Source: an uncultured Pseudomonadota bacterium
GTDB taxonomy: Bacteria; Pseudomonadota; Alphaproteobacteria; RF32; CAG-239
Assembly (NCBI GenBank): GCA_949286215.1
Contig: CASDYX010000006.1
Span: 54,348-118,347, forward strand
Length of the DNA stretch: 64,000 bases
Direction of reading: 5' to 3'
Part shown: positions 26,855-35,815 of the stretch, piece after piece
How positions within the stretch are numbered: the stretch's first letter is position 1
Layout of the letters: each line of letters starts with the position of its first letter
Made by a program: the position numbers and the translations under genes
The notes under the pieces: generated by a model
What the model was told of the DNA's origin: nothing
Database searches by the model: none
Seen by the model: only the letters and a program-made list of their open reading frames with translations

Positions 26855-27847
26855 TTATTGGCGTAACCAATAAACAAATCTGTTTAAACAATTGAATTTT
26901 TTTCTTTGGAAAGATTTTAGGAAATCTTGCGATAATTGTTGATTAGGAGATGTTTCGGCAAATTGGACTATATCTTCACAAAAAGACTGAAAATCCATTG
27001 GTCCTAAATCATCCATATCAGAAATATCGTCTGTATCTATCCAAAAATATACACCAGAAGAGACATAATGTTTCCACCATGTTTTGCTTTGAGGAACAAA
27101 CATTATCGCAGAATCTAAATTAGAAATTTCTTTTTTAAACTCCGCTTGGGTATATTGTTTGGTGGCAATCTGAGGAAAAAGAGCTTTGATGGTCTGGATA
27201 AACTTTTGGGTTCGTCTCTTTACAAACCAAGTCGGAGCATTCGGACAATCATTTACAAGGATGATTGTTTCCAGCTGTGGTGCATAGAGAGCTGTTAAGT
27301 TTGTCATATACTCCAGAGAGCTAAGTGATATCACAGCATGGTTGACTAATTTATATGACCGGGCCTGATATAGAGCTTTTTGCTCTTTGAGTTTGACTAT
27401 CTCAGTTGGCGCTTTTTTCCAATAGCTCATCTCTTCATCTTTGTATTCATTTATATCTAAGATATAGTCAGGTATGTTAAATTTACCCGACATTTCATCA
27501 ATAGATGCAAATTCTAAAAGAATTCTGGCGACAATGCTGTTACATATAACTAATGTCTTTTGAGCATCCTCAAGACTGCTGACAAATTTGAGGGCTTCTT
27601 TCCACCCAAGATAATAATTTTGGGCCGTTAAATTAAAGGGTACGGCTTGAATTACAACCGGATGAAAATATGTTGCTTCTATATATTGTTGCAGAAGCTT
27701 GGAAAGCATTTGGCTATCTTTATCATTTTGTTGATAGTAAATGCTATTGGCTTTTTTGATTGAGCTCAAACGATAGCAATCTGATATGCTTAAACTTTTG
27801 TCGTCATATAGCGAGCGTATTGCTTGTCTTAATTCTATTGTATCCAT
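26855..27847 (-). CDS. Unknown protein, paralogue A of insert pair
   Basis: 330 residues, not recognised. It is clearly paralogous to the upstream gene: both open with a helix of the form LR.A(I/V)..(L/V)Y(D/E)..S(L/I/V)S.SDCY.L, both carry a central Rossmann-like part (here TLVICNSIVARILLEF and VNHAVISLSSLEYMTNL) and both end with F..FC.D(I/M)...AE followed by a Lys/Arg- and Trp/Phe-rich tail. No signal peptide or membrane helix. The ATG lacks any SD; its leader is almost purely A and T. The pair is inserted between kdsA and pyrG. It could bind a nucleotide or sugar, but nothing proves it. Confidence 0.6.
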   Translation of the reverse strand: MDTIELRQAIRSLYDDKSLSISDCYRLSSIKKANSIYYQQNDKDSQMLSKLLQQYIEATYFHPVVIQAVPFNLTAQNYYLGWKEALKFVSSLEDAQKTLVICNSIVARILLEFASIDEMSGKFNIPDYILDINEYKDEEMSYWKKAPTEIVKLKEQKALYQARSYKLVNHAVISLSSLEYMTNLTALYAPQLETIILVNDCPNAPTWFVKRRTQKFIQTIKALFPQIATKQYTQAEFKKEISNLDSAIMFVPQSKTWWKHYVSSGVYFWIDTDDISDMDDLGPMDFQSFCEDIVQFAETSPNQQLSQDFLKSFQRKKFNCLNRFVYWLRQ

Positions 27848-27880
27848 AATTATAAAATATAAATTTTAAGAATAAAAAGA

Positions 27881-27902
27881 AGTTTCTCAGGTGTTGAGAA
27901 AC
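27881..27902 (-). terminator. Hairpin between the paralogue pair
   Basis: AGTTTCTCA (27881-27889) and TGAGAAACT (27894-27902) make a perfect 9-bp stem with a short loop. T-runs occur on both strands, so it may work in both directions; by position it ends the 370-aa gene, giving each paralogue its own unit. Confidence 0.7.
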
Positions 27903-27914
27903 TCCTTTTTGTGT

Positions 27915-29027
27915 TTAGTAACTCAGAAATGAAATCCTGCAATAGTTTTTGATGCAGATTTTGTAATTCCACCAAAACAGGCGCAAATTCCATTTGGAAA
28001 AACGTTTGTTTAAGGCAAAATTATCCAGCCGTGATTTTTTCTTGGTCGCTTCTGCTAAATTTTTCATATCTTGGCAAAAGAATTGTCTTCCGATGGGACC
28101 AATATGGCACCATATGTCTTCAAATTCTTGCCGCTCTATGTGAAAACTTATATGCGACGAAGTTGTTGCTTGGCGAATGTTATATACCCAATAGCTCTTT
28201 TCTTGAGAAATGCAAAATATTGCCGTTTGTTCAGCAATCCTTCCTAGAATCGTGTATTCGTAAGGAGGCATTCTTTCTATTAAGTCGGCAATTTTTGATT
28301 TTTGGGCAAGCCATGAGAATTCTGCAAAAATCTTGTCTGAATATTCTTTTGATGTCCATTGTTTAATGTCATCAATATACATGATTTTGGCACGTGTTCC
28401 GTAGAGCTTTTCAATCCTATGCCATAAATCTATCAGAGTATTCCAACATTCGTAGCTACTGGCAAAAACCACCATAACCTCAGCATTGCATGGAATTTTT
28501 TTGTGGTAAGCCGCATAAGCCGTAAGTATCTCGGCAGAAACACTTGCTTTATGGGCAGCCAATTCAAGCGACATTGTGTAATTTGTAAAACTATCAACAT
28601 CACAAATGAGCTTTGGTATAAAACATTCTTCATAGCTTTTGGCAACAAACCGTTTTTTTATCAAAATTTCAGCAACTATGTCTGATGAGCATAAAATTAC
28701 GCTTTGAGAACCATAGGCCTGATTTTGTTCTTTTAGATGTTGTGCCGCATCGGATAATGCTTTACACGTCATTTCATGCAAATCACCGTCTTTATTAAAC
28801 AGTGATGAGATGGTGATAATTTCCGGATTTATCTCAGGATACTTCAGTTTTACTTTGGTTTGTAAAAATTCAGCAATCTCTGAAACATAGCGTGGTGCAT
28901 CGGAAGGAAGAAAAATAACGCGTATTGGTTTTAGTCCTTCCAATTCATAGCAATCCGAAAAACTTACACTCTGGCTTTCATAAACTTCTTTTACTGCTAG
29001 CCGCAGATCTTTACTTGTTTGATTCAT
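27915..29027 (-). CDS. Unknown protein, paralogue B of insert pair
   Basis: 370 residues from ATG at 29027. The frame stays open as far as 29393 inside pyrG, but that extension crosses a terminator and a hairpin array and encodes no plausible domain, while the 29027 start aligns with the start of its 330-residue paralogue. Shared features: LRLAVKEVYESQSVSFSDCY at the N-terminus, SVILCSSDIVAEILI, and VMVVFASSYECWNTLIDL resembling a response-type alpha/beta fold, then a basic aromatic C-terminus. No SD; the leader is AT-only. Function unknown. The hairpin array at 29103-29227 lies 76 bases upstream and may belong to its transcript. Confidence 0.6.
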   Translation of the reverse strand: MNQTSKDLRLAVKEVYESQSVSFSDCYELEGLKPIRVIFLPSDAPRYVSEIAEFLQTKVKLKYPEINPEIITISSLFNKDGDLHEMTCKALSDAAQHLKEQNQAYGSQSVILCSSDIVAEILIKKRFVAKSYEECFIPKLICDVDSFTNYTMSLELAAHKASVSAEILTAYAAYHKKIPCNAEVMVVFASSYECWNTLIDLWHRIEKLYGTRAKIMYIDDIKQWTSKEYSDKIFAEFSWLAQKSKIADLIERMPPYEYTILGRIAEQTAIFCISQEKSYWVYNIRQATTSSHISFHIERQEFEDIWCHIGPIGRQFFCQDMKNLAEATKKKSRLDNFALNKRFSKWNLRLFWWNYKICIKNYCRISFLSY

Positions 29028-29102
29028 AATAATGTTAATTAAATTAATAATGGTGTTTATGCGGTGATGTATAACACATTTCTGGACAAAAACAAGTGTT
29101 TT

Positions 29103-29227
29103 TATAGATATCCCCCAGTAAACTGGGGGTTCTATAACAGCTACAAACCTTACGGTTTGACCACGCCCGTTGGCGTGGGACGGTGTTGTTCCAACACCTT
29201 GGCATTCAGCCCCGAGTAAACTCGGGG
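29103..29227. repeat. Array of five consecutive GC-rich hairpins
   Basis: Five perfect stem-loops stand almost end to end in otherwise AT-rich DNA: CCCCCAG/CTGGGGG (29112-29129, TAAA loop, with an outer TATAG/CTATA stem), CAAACC/GGTTTG (29144-29159, TTAC loop), CCACGCC/GGCGTGG (29161-29178, CGTT loop), GGTGTTG/CAACACC (29182-29198, TTC loop) and CCCCGAG/CTCGGGG (29210-29227, TAAA loop). The first and last share AGTAAACT/AGTAAACT-like cores and the trailing GGGGTT..TCT, but differ by a paired, compensatory change within the stem. That argues for selection on folding. It is not a CRISPR, since stems differ and there are no spacers. Confidence 0.75.
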
Positions 29228-29247
29228 TTTTCTGTAAGGCAACTAAT

Positions 29248-29277
29248 AAAAAAAGTCCCTCATAAGGAGGGACTTTT
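29248..29277 (-). terminator. pyrG terminator
   Basis: AAAAGTCCCTC (29251-29261) pairs with GAGGGACTTTT (29267-29277) around a short ATAAG loop, with A/T runs on both sides. It begins five bases beyond the pyrG stop on the minus strand and is distinct from the neighbouring hairpin array. Confidence 0.88.
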
Positions 29278-29281
29278 TGAT

Positions 29282-30934
29282 TTAGAGTAAACGGCTCTTT
29301 TCTATTGCCGCTTTTACGAACGATACAAATAGCGGATGCGGCGCAAAAGGTTTTGACTTTAGTTCGGGGTGGAATTGTACGCCGATAAACCATGGATGAT
29401 CCGGACGCTCAACAATCTCAGGTAATAATCCATCCGGAGATTTGCCGACAATTTTCATCCCTGCTTGATTTAGCGTTGGTTCGTAAGACATGTTTACCTC
29501 ATAGCGGTGACGGTGTCTTTCGGAAATCTTGTCTGAGCCATAAATTTTGCAAGCCAGAGAATCGGGGGATAGAACACTTTCGTAAGCTCCTAAGCGCATG
29601 GTGCCACCGAGGTCGCCGTCTTTGGTACGGATTTGTTTGAAGCCTTCTTTGTCCCATTCGGTCATTAGTCCAACAACAGGTGTGCAGTTAGAACCGGCAA
29701 TTTCCGTGGTGTTAGCATCGGAAATACCTGCAATGTGGCGCATGGTTTCAATAACAGCCATTTGCATACCAAAGCATATACCTAAAAACGGTAGCTTATT
29801 CTCTCTTGCATATTCAATTGCCATTATCTTGCCTTCGGTTCCTCTGGCGCCAAAACCACCCGGAACCAAAACCGCACTGACATCGTTTAAGTGAGCGGCA
29901 GCACCGTCTTTTTCAATGTCTTCGGAATCAATCCATTTGATTTTTACTTTATAGTGGTTCGCAATACCACCATGGCTCAAGGCTTCGCCCAAAGATTTAT
30001 AAGCTTCAAGCAATTGGGTATATTTTCCGACAACGCCAATGCGAACTTCGCCTTCTGGGTGAGCAATAATATCAACAATTCTTTCCCACTTGCTTAAATC
30101 TGCCGGAGCCGGATTTTCAATACCAAAATGTTTGCAAACCTGAGCATCCATTCCTTCTTTGGAATAAGCAATCGGAACCTGATAGATATTGGCGGCATCC
30201 TTGGCAGCAATTACATTTTCTTCGCGGATATTACAAAACAGTGCAATCTTTCGTTTTTCGTTTTGCGGAATATCCATTTGGGTACGGCACAAAAGCATAT
30301 CGGGCTGAATTCCATATTCTTGCAGTTTTTTTACCGAGTGCTGGGTCGGTTTGGTTTTGAGTTCGCCTGCGGTCGGAATGTATGGCAATAAGGTTACATG
30401 AATAAACATGGCTCTATCGCGTCCCAAATCATATGCTACTTGGCGAATCGTTTCAAGATAAGGTTGTCCTTCAATATCACCGACAGTTCCGCCGATTTCA
30501 CATAAAACGAAATCTTCATCAGTAATATCAGATAAAATAAAGTCTTTAATTTCGTTGGTAACATGGGGAATAACCTGAATTGTTGCTCCAAGATAATCGC
30601 CATGGCGCTCTTTATCAATTACTCTTTGATAGATTTTTCCGGTAGTTATACTGTCTGTTTTTTTAGCCGGAACACCCGAAAACCGCTCGTAGTGTCCTAA
30701 ATCAAGGTCGGCTTCGGTGCCGTCATCCGTTACATAAACTTCGCCATGTTGGTATGGGCTCATGGTGCCGGGGTCAACATTTAGGTAAGGGTCAAGCTTG
30801 CGGAGGCGAACCTTAAAGCCCCTCGCCTGCAATAATGAAGCCAGTGAGGCTGAGGCCAAACCTTTTCCGAGAGAGGAAACAACGCCTCCGGTAATAAATA
30901 TGAATTTTGGTTGTGAGTTCATTGTGTTAGTCAT
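29282..30934 (-). CDS. pyrG: CTP synthase (PyrG)
   Basis: 550 residues from the ATG at 30934, chosen because AAGGA lies 8 bases upstream; an ATG at 30979 has none. Converts UTP to CTP using ATP and glutamine. The N-terminal synthase domain shows [20 protein letters not shown] and the CTP/UTP site [11 protein letters not shown]; the C-terminal glutaminase has the oxyanion strand [12 protein letters not shown], the catalytic Cys in [13 protein letters not shown] and the His-Glu pair in [12 protein letters not shown]. It follows secG on the same strand with a hairpin between them. Confidence 0.97.
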   Translation of the reverse strand: MTNTMNSQPKFIFITGGVVSSLGKGLASASLASLLQARGFKVRLRKLDPYLNVDPGTMSPYQHGEVYVTDDGTEADLDLGHYERFSGVPAKKTDSITTGKIYQRVIDKERHGDYLGATIQVIPHVTNEIKDFILSDITDEDFVLCEIGGTVGDIEGQPYLETIRQVAYDLGRDRAMFIHVTLLPYIPTAGELKTKPTQHSVKKLQEYGIQPDMLLCRTQMDIPQNEKRKIALFCNIREENVIAAKDAANIYQVPIAYSKEGMDAQVCKHFGIENPAPADLSKWERIVDIIAHPEGEVRIGVVGKYTQLLEAYKSLGEALSHGGIANHYKVKIKWIDSEDIEKDGAAAHLNDVSAVLVPGGFGARGTEGKIMAIEYARENKLPFLGICFGMQMAVIETMRHIAGISDANTTEIAGSNCTPVVGLMTEWDKEGFKQIRTKDGDLGGTMRLGAYESVLSPDSLACKIYGSDKISERHRHRYEVNMSYEPTLNQAGMKIVGKSPDGLLPEIVERPDHPWFIGVQFHPELKSKPFAPHPLFVSFVKAAIEKSRLL

Positions 30935-30970
30935 TTCTATTATCCTTGATTTTCCCTTATTTAAAAGTGA

Positions 30971-31000
30971 CAAAGGCACCTTGGTTGAAGGTGCCTTTTA
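30971..31000 (-). terminator. Hairpin between secG and pyrG
   Basis: AAAGGCACCTT and AAGGTGCCTTT pair around a GGTTG loop. On the minus strand it lies between the secG stop (31023) and the pyrG start (30934). The following T-run is poor on the minus strand and better on the plus strand, so it may be an attenuating or processing hairpin rather than a full stop. Confidence 0.6.
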
Positions 31001-31022
31001 TTTTTGAGAGTTTTTTCATCTG

Positions 31023-31340
31023 CTATTCCGCTGCTACCGGTGCTGATGGTGCGCTGGGCACGTTATCTGCCGCCGGAGCGGTCTCTAAAATAGAGGTGGC
31101 TTTAGGTTCTGCACTCTTATATAACAATGACAGCGAAAGGCTGGTGATGAAAAACAGAGTGGCCAAAATAGCGGTCAATCTGGTTAAAAAGTTGCCGGTA
31201 CCGCGTGCACTCAAAATGCTGTTTGCACCGCTACCGCCGCCTAAACCATCTAATGCACCGCCGCTGGAACGCTGCATTAAAATTACGCTCACCAAAAATA
31301 TTGCTATCAACAAATGGATAACCAACAAAACCGTTTCCAT
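31023..31340 (-). CDS. secG: Protein translocase subunit SecG
   Basis: 105 residues. Two membrane helices (about 1-20 and 52-72) flank a Gly/Ser-rich cytoplasmic loop with LMQRSSGGALDGLGGGSG, the usual SecG signature, and the C-terminal tail is Ala/Pro-rich. SecG is the accessory subunit of the SecYEG channel. The order tpiA-secG-pyrG is a common alphaproteobacterial arrangement. Confidence 0.92.
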   Translation of the reverse strand: METVLLVIHLLIAIFLVSVILMQRSSGGALDGLGGGSGANSILSARGTGNFLTRLTAILATLFFITSLSLSLLYKSAEPKATSILETAPAADNVPSAPSAPVAAE

Positions 31341-31389
31341 TATTTATTCCTTTCGCATCATTTATTGTTATCTTTATTTGGTGCCAATA

Positions 31390-32154
31390 TTAACAGCAAC
31401 CTGCGTTTTTTGCAATACCTAAAAAGTCAGCTGCTTTCAGGCTTGCTCCGCCAATGAGAGCGCCATCAACATCTTCTAAGCTCAAAAATTCTTTAGCATT
31501 GCCCGGTTTTACTGAACCGCCATAGAGAATTCTCATCTTAGAGGCTTGAGCTTTGCCTAATTTCTTTGCAAGAGCTTTACGAACAGCGGCGTGAACTTCT
31601 TCAACATCTGCCGGAGTCGGAGTCTTACCGGTACCAATAGCCCAAATCGGTTCATAAGCAATAACTGTATCTGCGGCTGTAGAATCTTCGGGTACGGAAC
31701 CTGCAATTTGAGAAGTGCATACATCTAAAGTTTTACCAGAATCGCGTTCAGCCTCAGATTCACCAATGCAAATAATGGTTTTTAAGCCGTTTTCATGAGC
31801 AGCTTTGGCTTTTTTAGCTACGATTTCATTGGTTTCACCATGGTCAGCACGACGTTCGGAGTGACCCAAAATAACGTATGTGCAGCCGATTTCTTTAATC
31901 ATGGCCGGGCTGATATCGCCAGTGTGTGCGCCTTTGTTTTCCCAATGGCTGTCTTGAGCGCCGAGAGCAACTTTAGCACCTCTTAAGGTCTTTTTAACGG
32001 AGGTCAACAAAGTAGCCGGCGGGCAAATCAAAAATTCACATCCAGGTTTGCCTAATTTCTTAACTTCTGCAACGATTTCTTTTGCTAAATCAACACCTTC
32101 AGATAAAAGACCATTCATCTTCCAGTTGCCGGCAATAAGTTTTTTACGAGCCAT
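31390..32154 (-). CDS. tpiA: Triosephosphate isomerase (TpiA)
   Basis: 254 residues from the ATG at 32154; AAGG lies nine bases upstream, whereas the ATG at 32163 touches that SD. Interconverts dihydroxyacetone phosphate and glyceraldehyde 3-phosphate. Catalytic residues are in place: AGNWKMN (Asn, Lys), LGHSERR (His) and AYEPIWAIGTG (Glu), with the phosphate-binding YGGSVKPGN and GALIGGASL. Divergent from ppiD. Confidence 0.96.
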   Translation of the reverse strand: MARKKLIAGNWKMNGLLSEGVDLAKEIVAEVKKLGKPGCEFLICPPATLLTSVKKTLRGAKVALGAQDSHWENKGAHTGDISPAMIKEIGCTYVILGHSERRADHGETNEIVAKKAKAAHENGLKTIICIGESEAERDSGKTLDVCTSQIAGSVPEDSTAADTVIAYEPIWAIGTGKTPTPADVEEVHAAVRKALAKKLGKAQASKMRILYGGSVKPGNAKEFLSLEDVDGALIGGASLKAADFLGIAKNAGCC

Positions 32155-32332
32155 TTTCTTCATCCTTATAAAATTTATGTTTGATTTGAGCCCTTTCTAT
32201 CACAGCTGAAAAAATTTTTCCAGCATAAAAAACTTTTCAACATTAATATTTAAGTCATTGCATAAATTATTAAAATTGCCATATAATTGCTCAGTTTTAA
32301 AAGTATAACTGTTGTTATAGGATTTTTTAGTT

Positions 32333-34210
32333 ATGATGAATAAGTTTAGAAAACTTCAGGAAACATGGCTTTCCAAGTTTATTTTGATTTTAACGGCTCT
32401 TAGTTTTATGTCTTTGTTCGGCGTTTCGGGGTATATGGGAAGTGTCGGCAAAAATAAGCCCGTTATTAAAGTTGATGAATATGAAGTTTTACAAAGCGAA
32501 ATTGCTCAAAGATTAGAACAACAAATGCAAGTGGCTAAAGGATTGTTTGGTGACAATCTGGAGCTTAACGAAAGTATTCGTAATGCCATGTTGCAAAGTA
32601 TTGTGCAAAAAGTATTAACCGATACAATCTTGCAAAAAACTGCCGATGAACAAAATATTAACATCAGTGATAATTTGGTGCGCAAAATTATTTATTCTCA
32701 GGCAGAATTCTTAGATGCTCAGGGAAATTTCGATTTGCAGAAATTAAGACGCGTTTTGGCAGCCAGCGGTTGGACCGAAAACCGCTATGTCGGCAGCTTA
32801 AAATTAGATGTTGTTAAACAACAACTTATTCAAAATCCTGCCGATAATATTAATGTTCCTAATGTTTTGGCTGAATATTTAACCAAAGCTGAAAATCAAA
32901 AACGTATTTTTAAATATGTGAAGATTGATCCGGCAAAAGTTAAAATTGACCGTAAGATTTCTCAAGATGAAATTGAGCAATATTATGAAGATTTTAATGC
33001 CGAATTCGTGGCTCCGGAAGAAAGAGATGTTTCTTTTATTGTCTTGTCAACAGACGATATTGCTAAAAAGGTAACTATTGATGAGGCTGAGATTGAGGCT
33101 TATTATCAAGAAAATATTGCCCAATTTGAAACACCTGAAACCAGAGATGTTTTGCAGATGGCTTTTGAAAATGAAGAAACCGCTCAAAAAGCTAGTCATG
33201 CTCTGAAACAAGGTAAAGATTTTTATGATGTTGCCAAAGAGTTGGCCGGCCAAGATAAAACAGCCACCAATTTGGGCTTTGTTTCTCAAGATATGTTGAT
33301 TGCCGATATGGCTGAGCCGGTATTTGCGGCCGCCAAAGGTGATGTCGTTGGTCCAGTTAAATCTGAAATGGGCTGGCATATTATGAAAGTGGCAGATATT
33401 AAGTCCGGCTCAAAAATGGATAAAAATAAAGCTAAAAACAAAATCGTCAGCACTTTGCGTAAAGATAAAGCTTATGAGCAAGCCTATGAAATTTCTTCAC
33501 AAATTGAAGATAAAATCGGTGCTGGTGCAAGTTTAGCTGATATTGCAAAAGATATGAATGTGAAAATTTACGAAGTTAGTGGCTTGAGTGAAGACGGAAA
33601 AGCTAAGAGCGAACCTAAAGCTTATGCCTCTTTGCTGAAGAGCAATGACTTTGTTGATACCGCTTTTTCATATAATGTTGATGAAGTCAGTCAAGTGGTT
33701 GAAACTGATGACGGATTTATGGTCTTGAAAGTAGATGCTATTCGTGATACTCACCCCAAAACCATTGATGAAGTCAGAGGTGAAATTGAGGCTCTTTGGG
33801 AAGCCAATGAAAGAAGCGCTATTGCTCAAGAAATTGTCAATGAGGTGATGCATGATTTGGAAACAGGTGAAGAAATTGAAAAAGTTGCCGAGCGCAACCA
33901 ATTGCCTCTTCTTAAGACAGGTTCCCTCCCCCGTAGTAAAAATTTTGAGAGTATTGCGCCAAATGTTATGCTGGAGCTGTTTCAAGAGACTGCCGGTACA
34001 CCTAAATTAATTAACAATGATGGTGTGCAGATTGTGGCTGTTGGAATAGATGTCGCTCCTGCTAAAGAACCATCAAAAGACGAAGTACAGCAAGTTGCAA
34101 GAAGGACTAAGATGGATTTAGCTAATGATTATGCCTATGCTTTAATTGAAGATTTTGGCTCAGATTATGATGTCAGAGTTAAATATCGTCTTTTAGGCTT
34201 GGCTGACTAG
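32333..34210 (+). CDS. ppiD: PpiD-like periplasmic foldase (SurA_N plus PPIC)
   Basis: 625 residues anchored by one N-terminal membrane helix (about 16-34). A SurA-N-like chaperone region (about 40-190) is followed by a parvulin PPIC domain (about 245-355) with FYDVAKELAGQDKTATNLGF and the closing GWHIMKVADI, then a long C-terminal helical part. PpiD proteins sit beside SecYEG and help exported proteins fold. Its place divergent from tpiA is normal for alphaproteobacteria, where it is often followed by trp genes; those are absent here. Either of the two adjacent ATGs could be used; AGGA lies 10-13 bases upstream. Confidence 0.88.
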   Translation: MMNKFRKLQETWLSKFILILTALSFMSLFGVSGYMGSVGKNKPVIKVDEYEVLQSEIAQRLEQQMQVAKGLFGDNLELNESIRNAMLQSIVQKVLTDTILQKTADEQNINISDNLVRKIIYSQAEFLDAQGNFDLQKLRRVLAASGWTENRYVGSLKLDVVKQQLIQNPADNINVPNVLAEYLTKAENQKRIFKYVKIDPAKVKIDRKISQDEIEQYYEDFNAEFVAPEERDVSFIVLSTDDIAKKVTIDEAEIEAYYQENIAQFETPETRDVLQMAFENEETAQKASHALKQGKDFYDVAKELAGQDKTATNLGFVSQDMLIADMAEPVFAAAKGDVVGPVKSEMGWHIMKVADIKSGSKMDKNKAKNKIVSTLRKDKAYEQAYEISSQIEDKIGAGASLADIAKDMNVKIYEVSGLSEDGKAKSEPKAYASLLKSNDFVDTAFSYNVDEVSQVVETDDGFMVLKVDAIRDTHPKTIDEVRGEIEALWEANERSAIAQEIVNEVMHDLETGEEIEKVAERNQLPLLKTGSLPRSKNFESIAPNVMLELFQETAGTPKLINNDGVQIVAVGIDVAPAKEPSKDEVQQVARRTKMDLANDYAYALIEDFGSDYDVRVKYRLLGLAD

Positions 34211-34232
34211 ATTCGTCCATACTCATCTGATG

Positions 34233-34260
34233 AGGGAGCTTGAAAGAGCTCCCTTTTTTA
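34233..34260 (+). terminator. ppiD terminator
   Basis: AGGGAGCT (34233-34240) pairs with AGCTCCCT (34247-34254) and is followed by six T residues. Confidence 0.9.
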
Positions 34261-34347
34261 TTTCAAAATTTGACAAAACTAAAAAATAATAATATAGTGC
34301 ACCCAATTTGGTAATTTTTATGTCAATTAATCTAAATCGTTAGTCTT

Positions 34348-34722
34348 ATGGTAAATTTAGATGTGTTAATGATTATCCTCATTGTAGGGCTCATTGTGGT
34401 GGCGTTTCGTCATCAAATTCTGGAAATCGTATGGAAAGTGTTTTATGCCAATTTGTCTGATGAAAAGCTCGAAAAATTGGTTCGTAAAGAATATGAAACT
34501 TATGAACTTAATCGTCTGGCTTATAATGACGAAGGCTTAAATTGGCTGCTAGAAATGGCGCAACATCTCCAATCTGTTTGGAAAAGCAAATATAATTTAG
34601 CTTTGCAAAACAGTAGTGGTGAACCTTTTGAGGTGTTTTCTTTTTGGCAAAAAGCTGAAGAAAACATTCTTGCTGATATTAAGCGAAGAGAATATTTTAA
34701 TTCATTAACGTCAAATTCATAA
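34348..34722 (+). CDS. Small membrane-anchored protein, paralogue 1
   Basis: 124 residues, not recognised. One N-terminal membrane helix (about 5-24) is followed by a charged helical domain ending in KRREYFNSLTS. The same end (RREFFNS) and the same layout recur in the next gene, so the two are paralogues. The ATG has no SD and the leader is AT-rich. The domain probably faces the cytoplasm by the positive-inside rule, an inference. No known motif. Confidence 0.55.
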   Translation: MVNLDVLMIILIVGLIVVAFRHQILEIVWKVFYANLSDEKLEKLVRKEYETYELNRLAYNDEGLNWLLEMAQHLQSVWKSKYNLALQNSSGEPFEVFSFWQKAEENILADIKRREYFNSLTSNS

Positions 34723-34726
34723 AGCC

Positions 34727-35131
34727 ATGAAAACTTTTCTTATTATTATGTTGGTCATAGGAGGCCTCTACTTAATAGCTTTCTATGTGTGGCCTTGGGT
34801 GTTTTCTTTGTATTTACGATGCCTGTCTGAGCGTAATTTGGAGGCTTACTTTATTAAGTTATATCGTAGGTTTAAAGATAATCCCCGAAAATTTAGAGAT
34901 AATGAAGTTTGTAAACTTCAAACAATAGCGCAAATTTCTTGTGAAGTATGGAATGAAGCAAAAGAAGCTTCTCAGCAAGAGTTGGCTCTCGAAAAAGATG
35001 CTCGTCTTTTAGAGGATATTCGCCAAGATATTGTTTATTGCAGCCAAAAGTTTGAATTTTGGTGTGGCGCTAGAGATGCTTTACAGCAAGAAATTCAACG
35101 AAGAGAGTTTTTTAACTCTTTCCGTAATTAA
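34727..35131 (+). CDS. Small membrane-anchored protein, paralogue 2
   Basis: 134 residues with an N-terminal membrane segment (about 3-30) and a helical, charged domain containing LSERNLEAYFIKLYRR, matching LSDEKLEKLVRKEY of the preceding gene at the same place, and the shared RREFFNS end. The gap to the first copy is four bases and there is no SD, so translation may be coupled. It carries four cysteines that its sister lacks. Function unknown. Confidence 0.55.
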   Translation: MKTFLIIMLVIGGLYLIAFYVWPWVFSLYLRCLSERNLEAYFIKLYRRFKDNPRKFRDNEVCKLQTIAQISCEVWNEAKEASQQELALEKDARLLEDIRQDIVYCSQKFEFWCGARDALQQEIQRREFFNSFRN

Positions 35132-35167
35132 AAAAAAGAGCCGATAAATATCGGCTCTTTTGCTTTT
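35131..35167. terminator. Bidirectional terminator
   Basis: AAGAGCCGAT (35137-35146) and ATCGGCTCTT (35150-35159) form a strong stem, with an A-run before and T-runs after it. It lies between convergent genes and can serve both. Confidence 0.88.
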
Positions 35168-35173
35168 TAAGGC

Positions 35174-35716
35174 TTAAAAATTATATAAGTCAGCCCCTAC
35201 TTCACCTGCTTTTTGGCAAAGCGGAAAATAATAATAATATGTGCTGACAAGGAGTAAAGCCACAACCGGAACAGCTACTTTCTCAAACGGGAAATGAGCG
35301 TGTCCGCCGTTTTTAGCTTTCATCCATTGATAAAAATCAGATGACCATAGCATTACAAAGGCTCCGACAATGGTGCTGAATAAAAACGGATCAATATAAA
35401 AAATACCTATTACTTGTGCATTATAAGGAATTTCACTGATATAGACAAAGCCAATCATGGCAACGCTGATAATTTGTATCAACCAATCACGACCCTTAAA
35501 TACCCAACCTTTGGCATCAAACCACTTGATGGTCCAGAAACCAATCATTACAAGCATAGCTCCGGCCCAAACACCAACAACACTGTCATCTACACCTAAC
35601 TGTCTGGCAATTTCTAAGGAAGCGCCAACAGCAACCGTACAAACAGCACAAGCCGGGTTTGCATAGGCCGGAAAAGCCAGCACGAGGCTAAACAGAACGA
35701 GCAATGAGATAATCAT
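35174..35716 (-). CDS. Small polytopic membrane protein with CxxC
   Basis: 180 residues from ATG at 35716 (AAAGGA six bases upstream; the frame also opens at 35740 without SD). A signal-like segment ending in FPAYA is followed by NPACAVCTVAVGASLEIARQ, which holds a CxxC pair, and then four or five membrane helices. A charged His-containing loop (KNGGHAHFPFEK) precedes the last helix. I do not recognise the family. The CxxC at the start of the mature protein suggests a redox or metal role at the outer face of the membrane. It lies 100 bases downstream of the SulP gene on the same strand. Confidence 0.6.
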   Translation of the reverse strand: MIISLLVLFSLVLAFPAYANPACAVCTVAVGASLEIARQLGVDDSVVGVWAGAMLVMIGFWTIKWFDAKGWVFKGRDWLIQIISVAMIGFVYISEIPYNAQVIGIFYIDPFLFSTIVGAFVMLWSSDFYQWMKAKNGGHAHFPFEKVAVPVVALLLVSTYYYYFPLCQKAGEVGADLYNF

Positions 35717-35815
35717 ATTGTATCCTTTCTTATGTATCAATCTTCATATATAATATAAATACTATATATTAAAAGAGTCAAGTAAGTATTCTTTTATTAT
35801 ACTTATTATGTTCTC

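Noticed and set aside
29103..29227. Possible CRISPR array
   Set aside because: The five hairpins have different sequences, no constant repeat unit and no spacers of equal length; no cas genes are present.
29028..29393. Upstream extension of the 370-aa gene to a start inside pyrG
   Set aside because: The extension crosses the pyrG terminator and the hairpin array and overlaps pyrG. The paralogue aligns only from the ATG at 29027.
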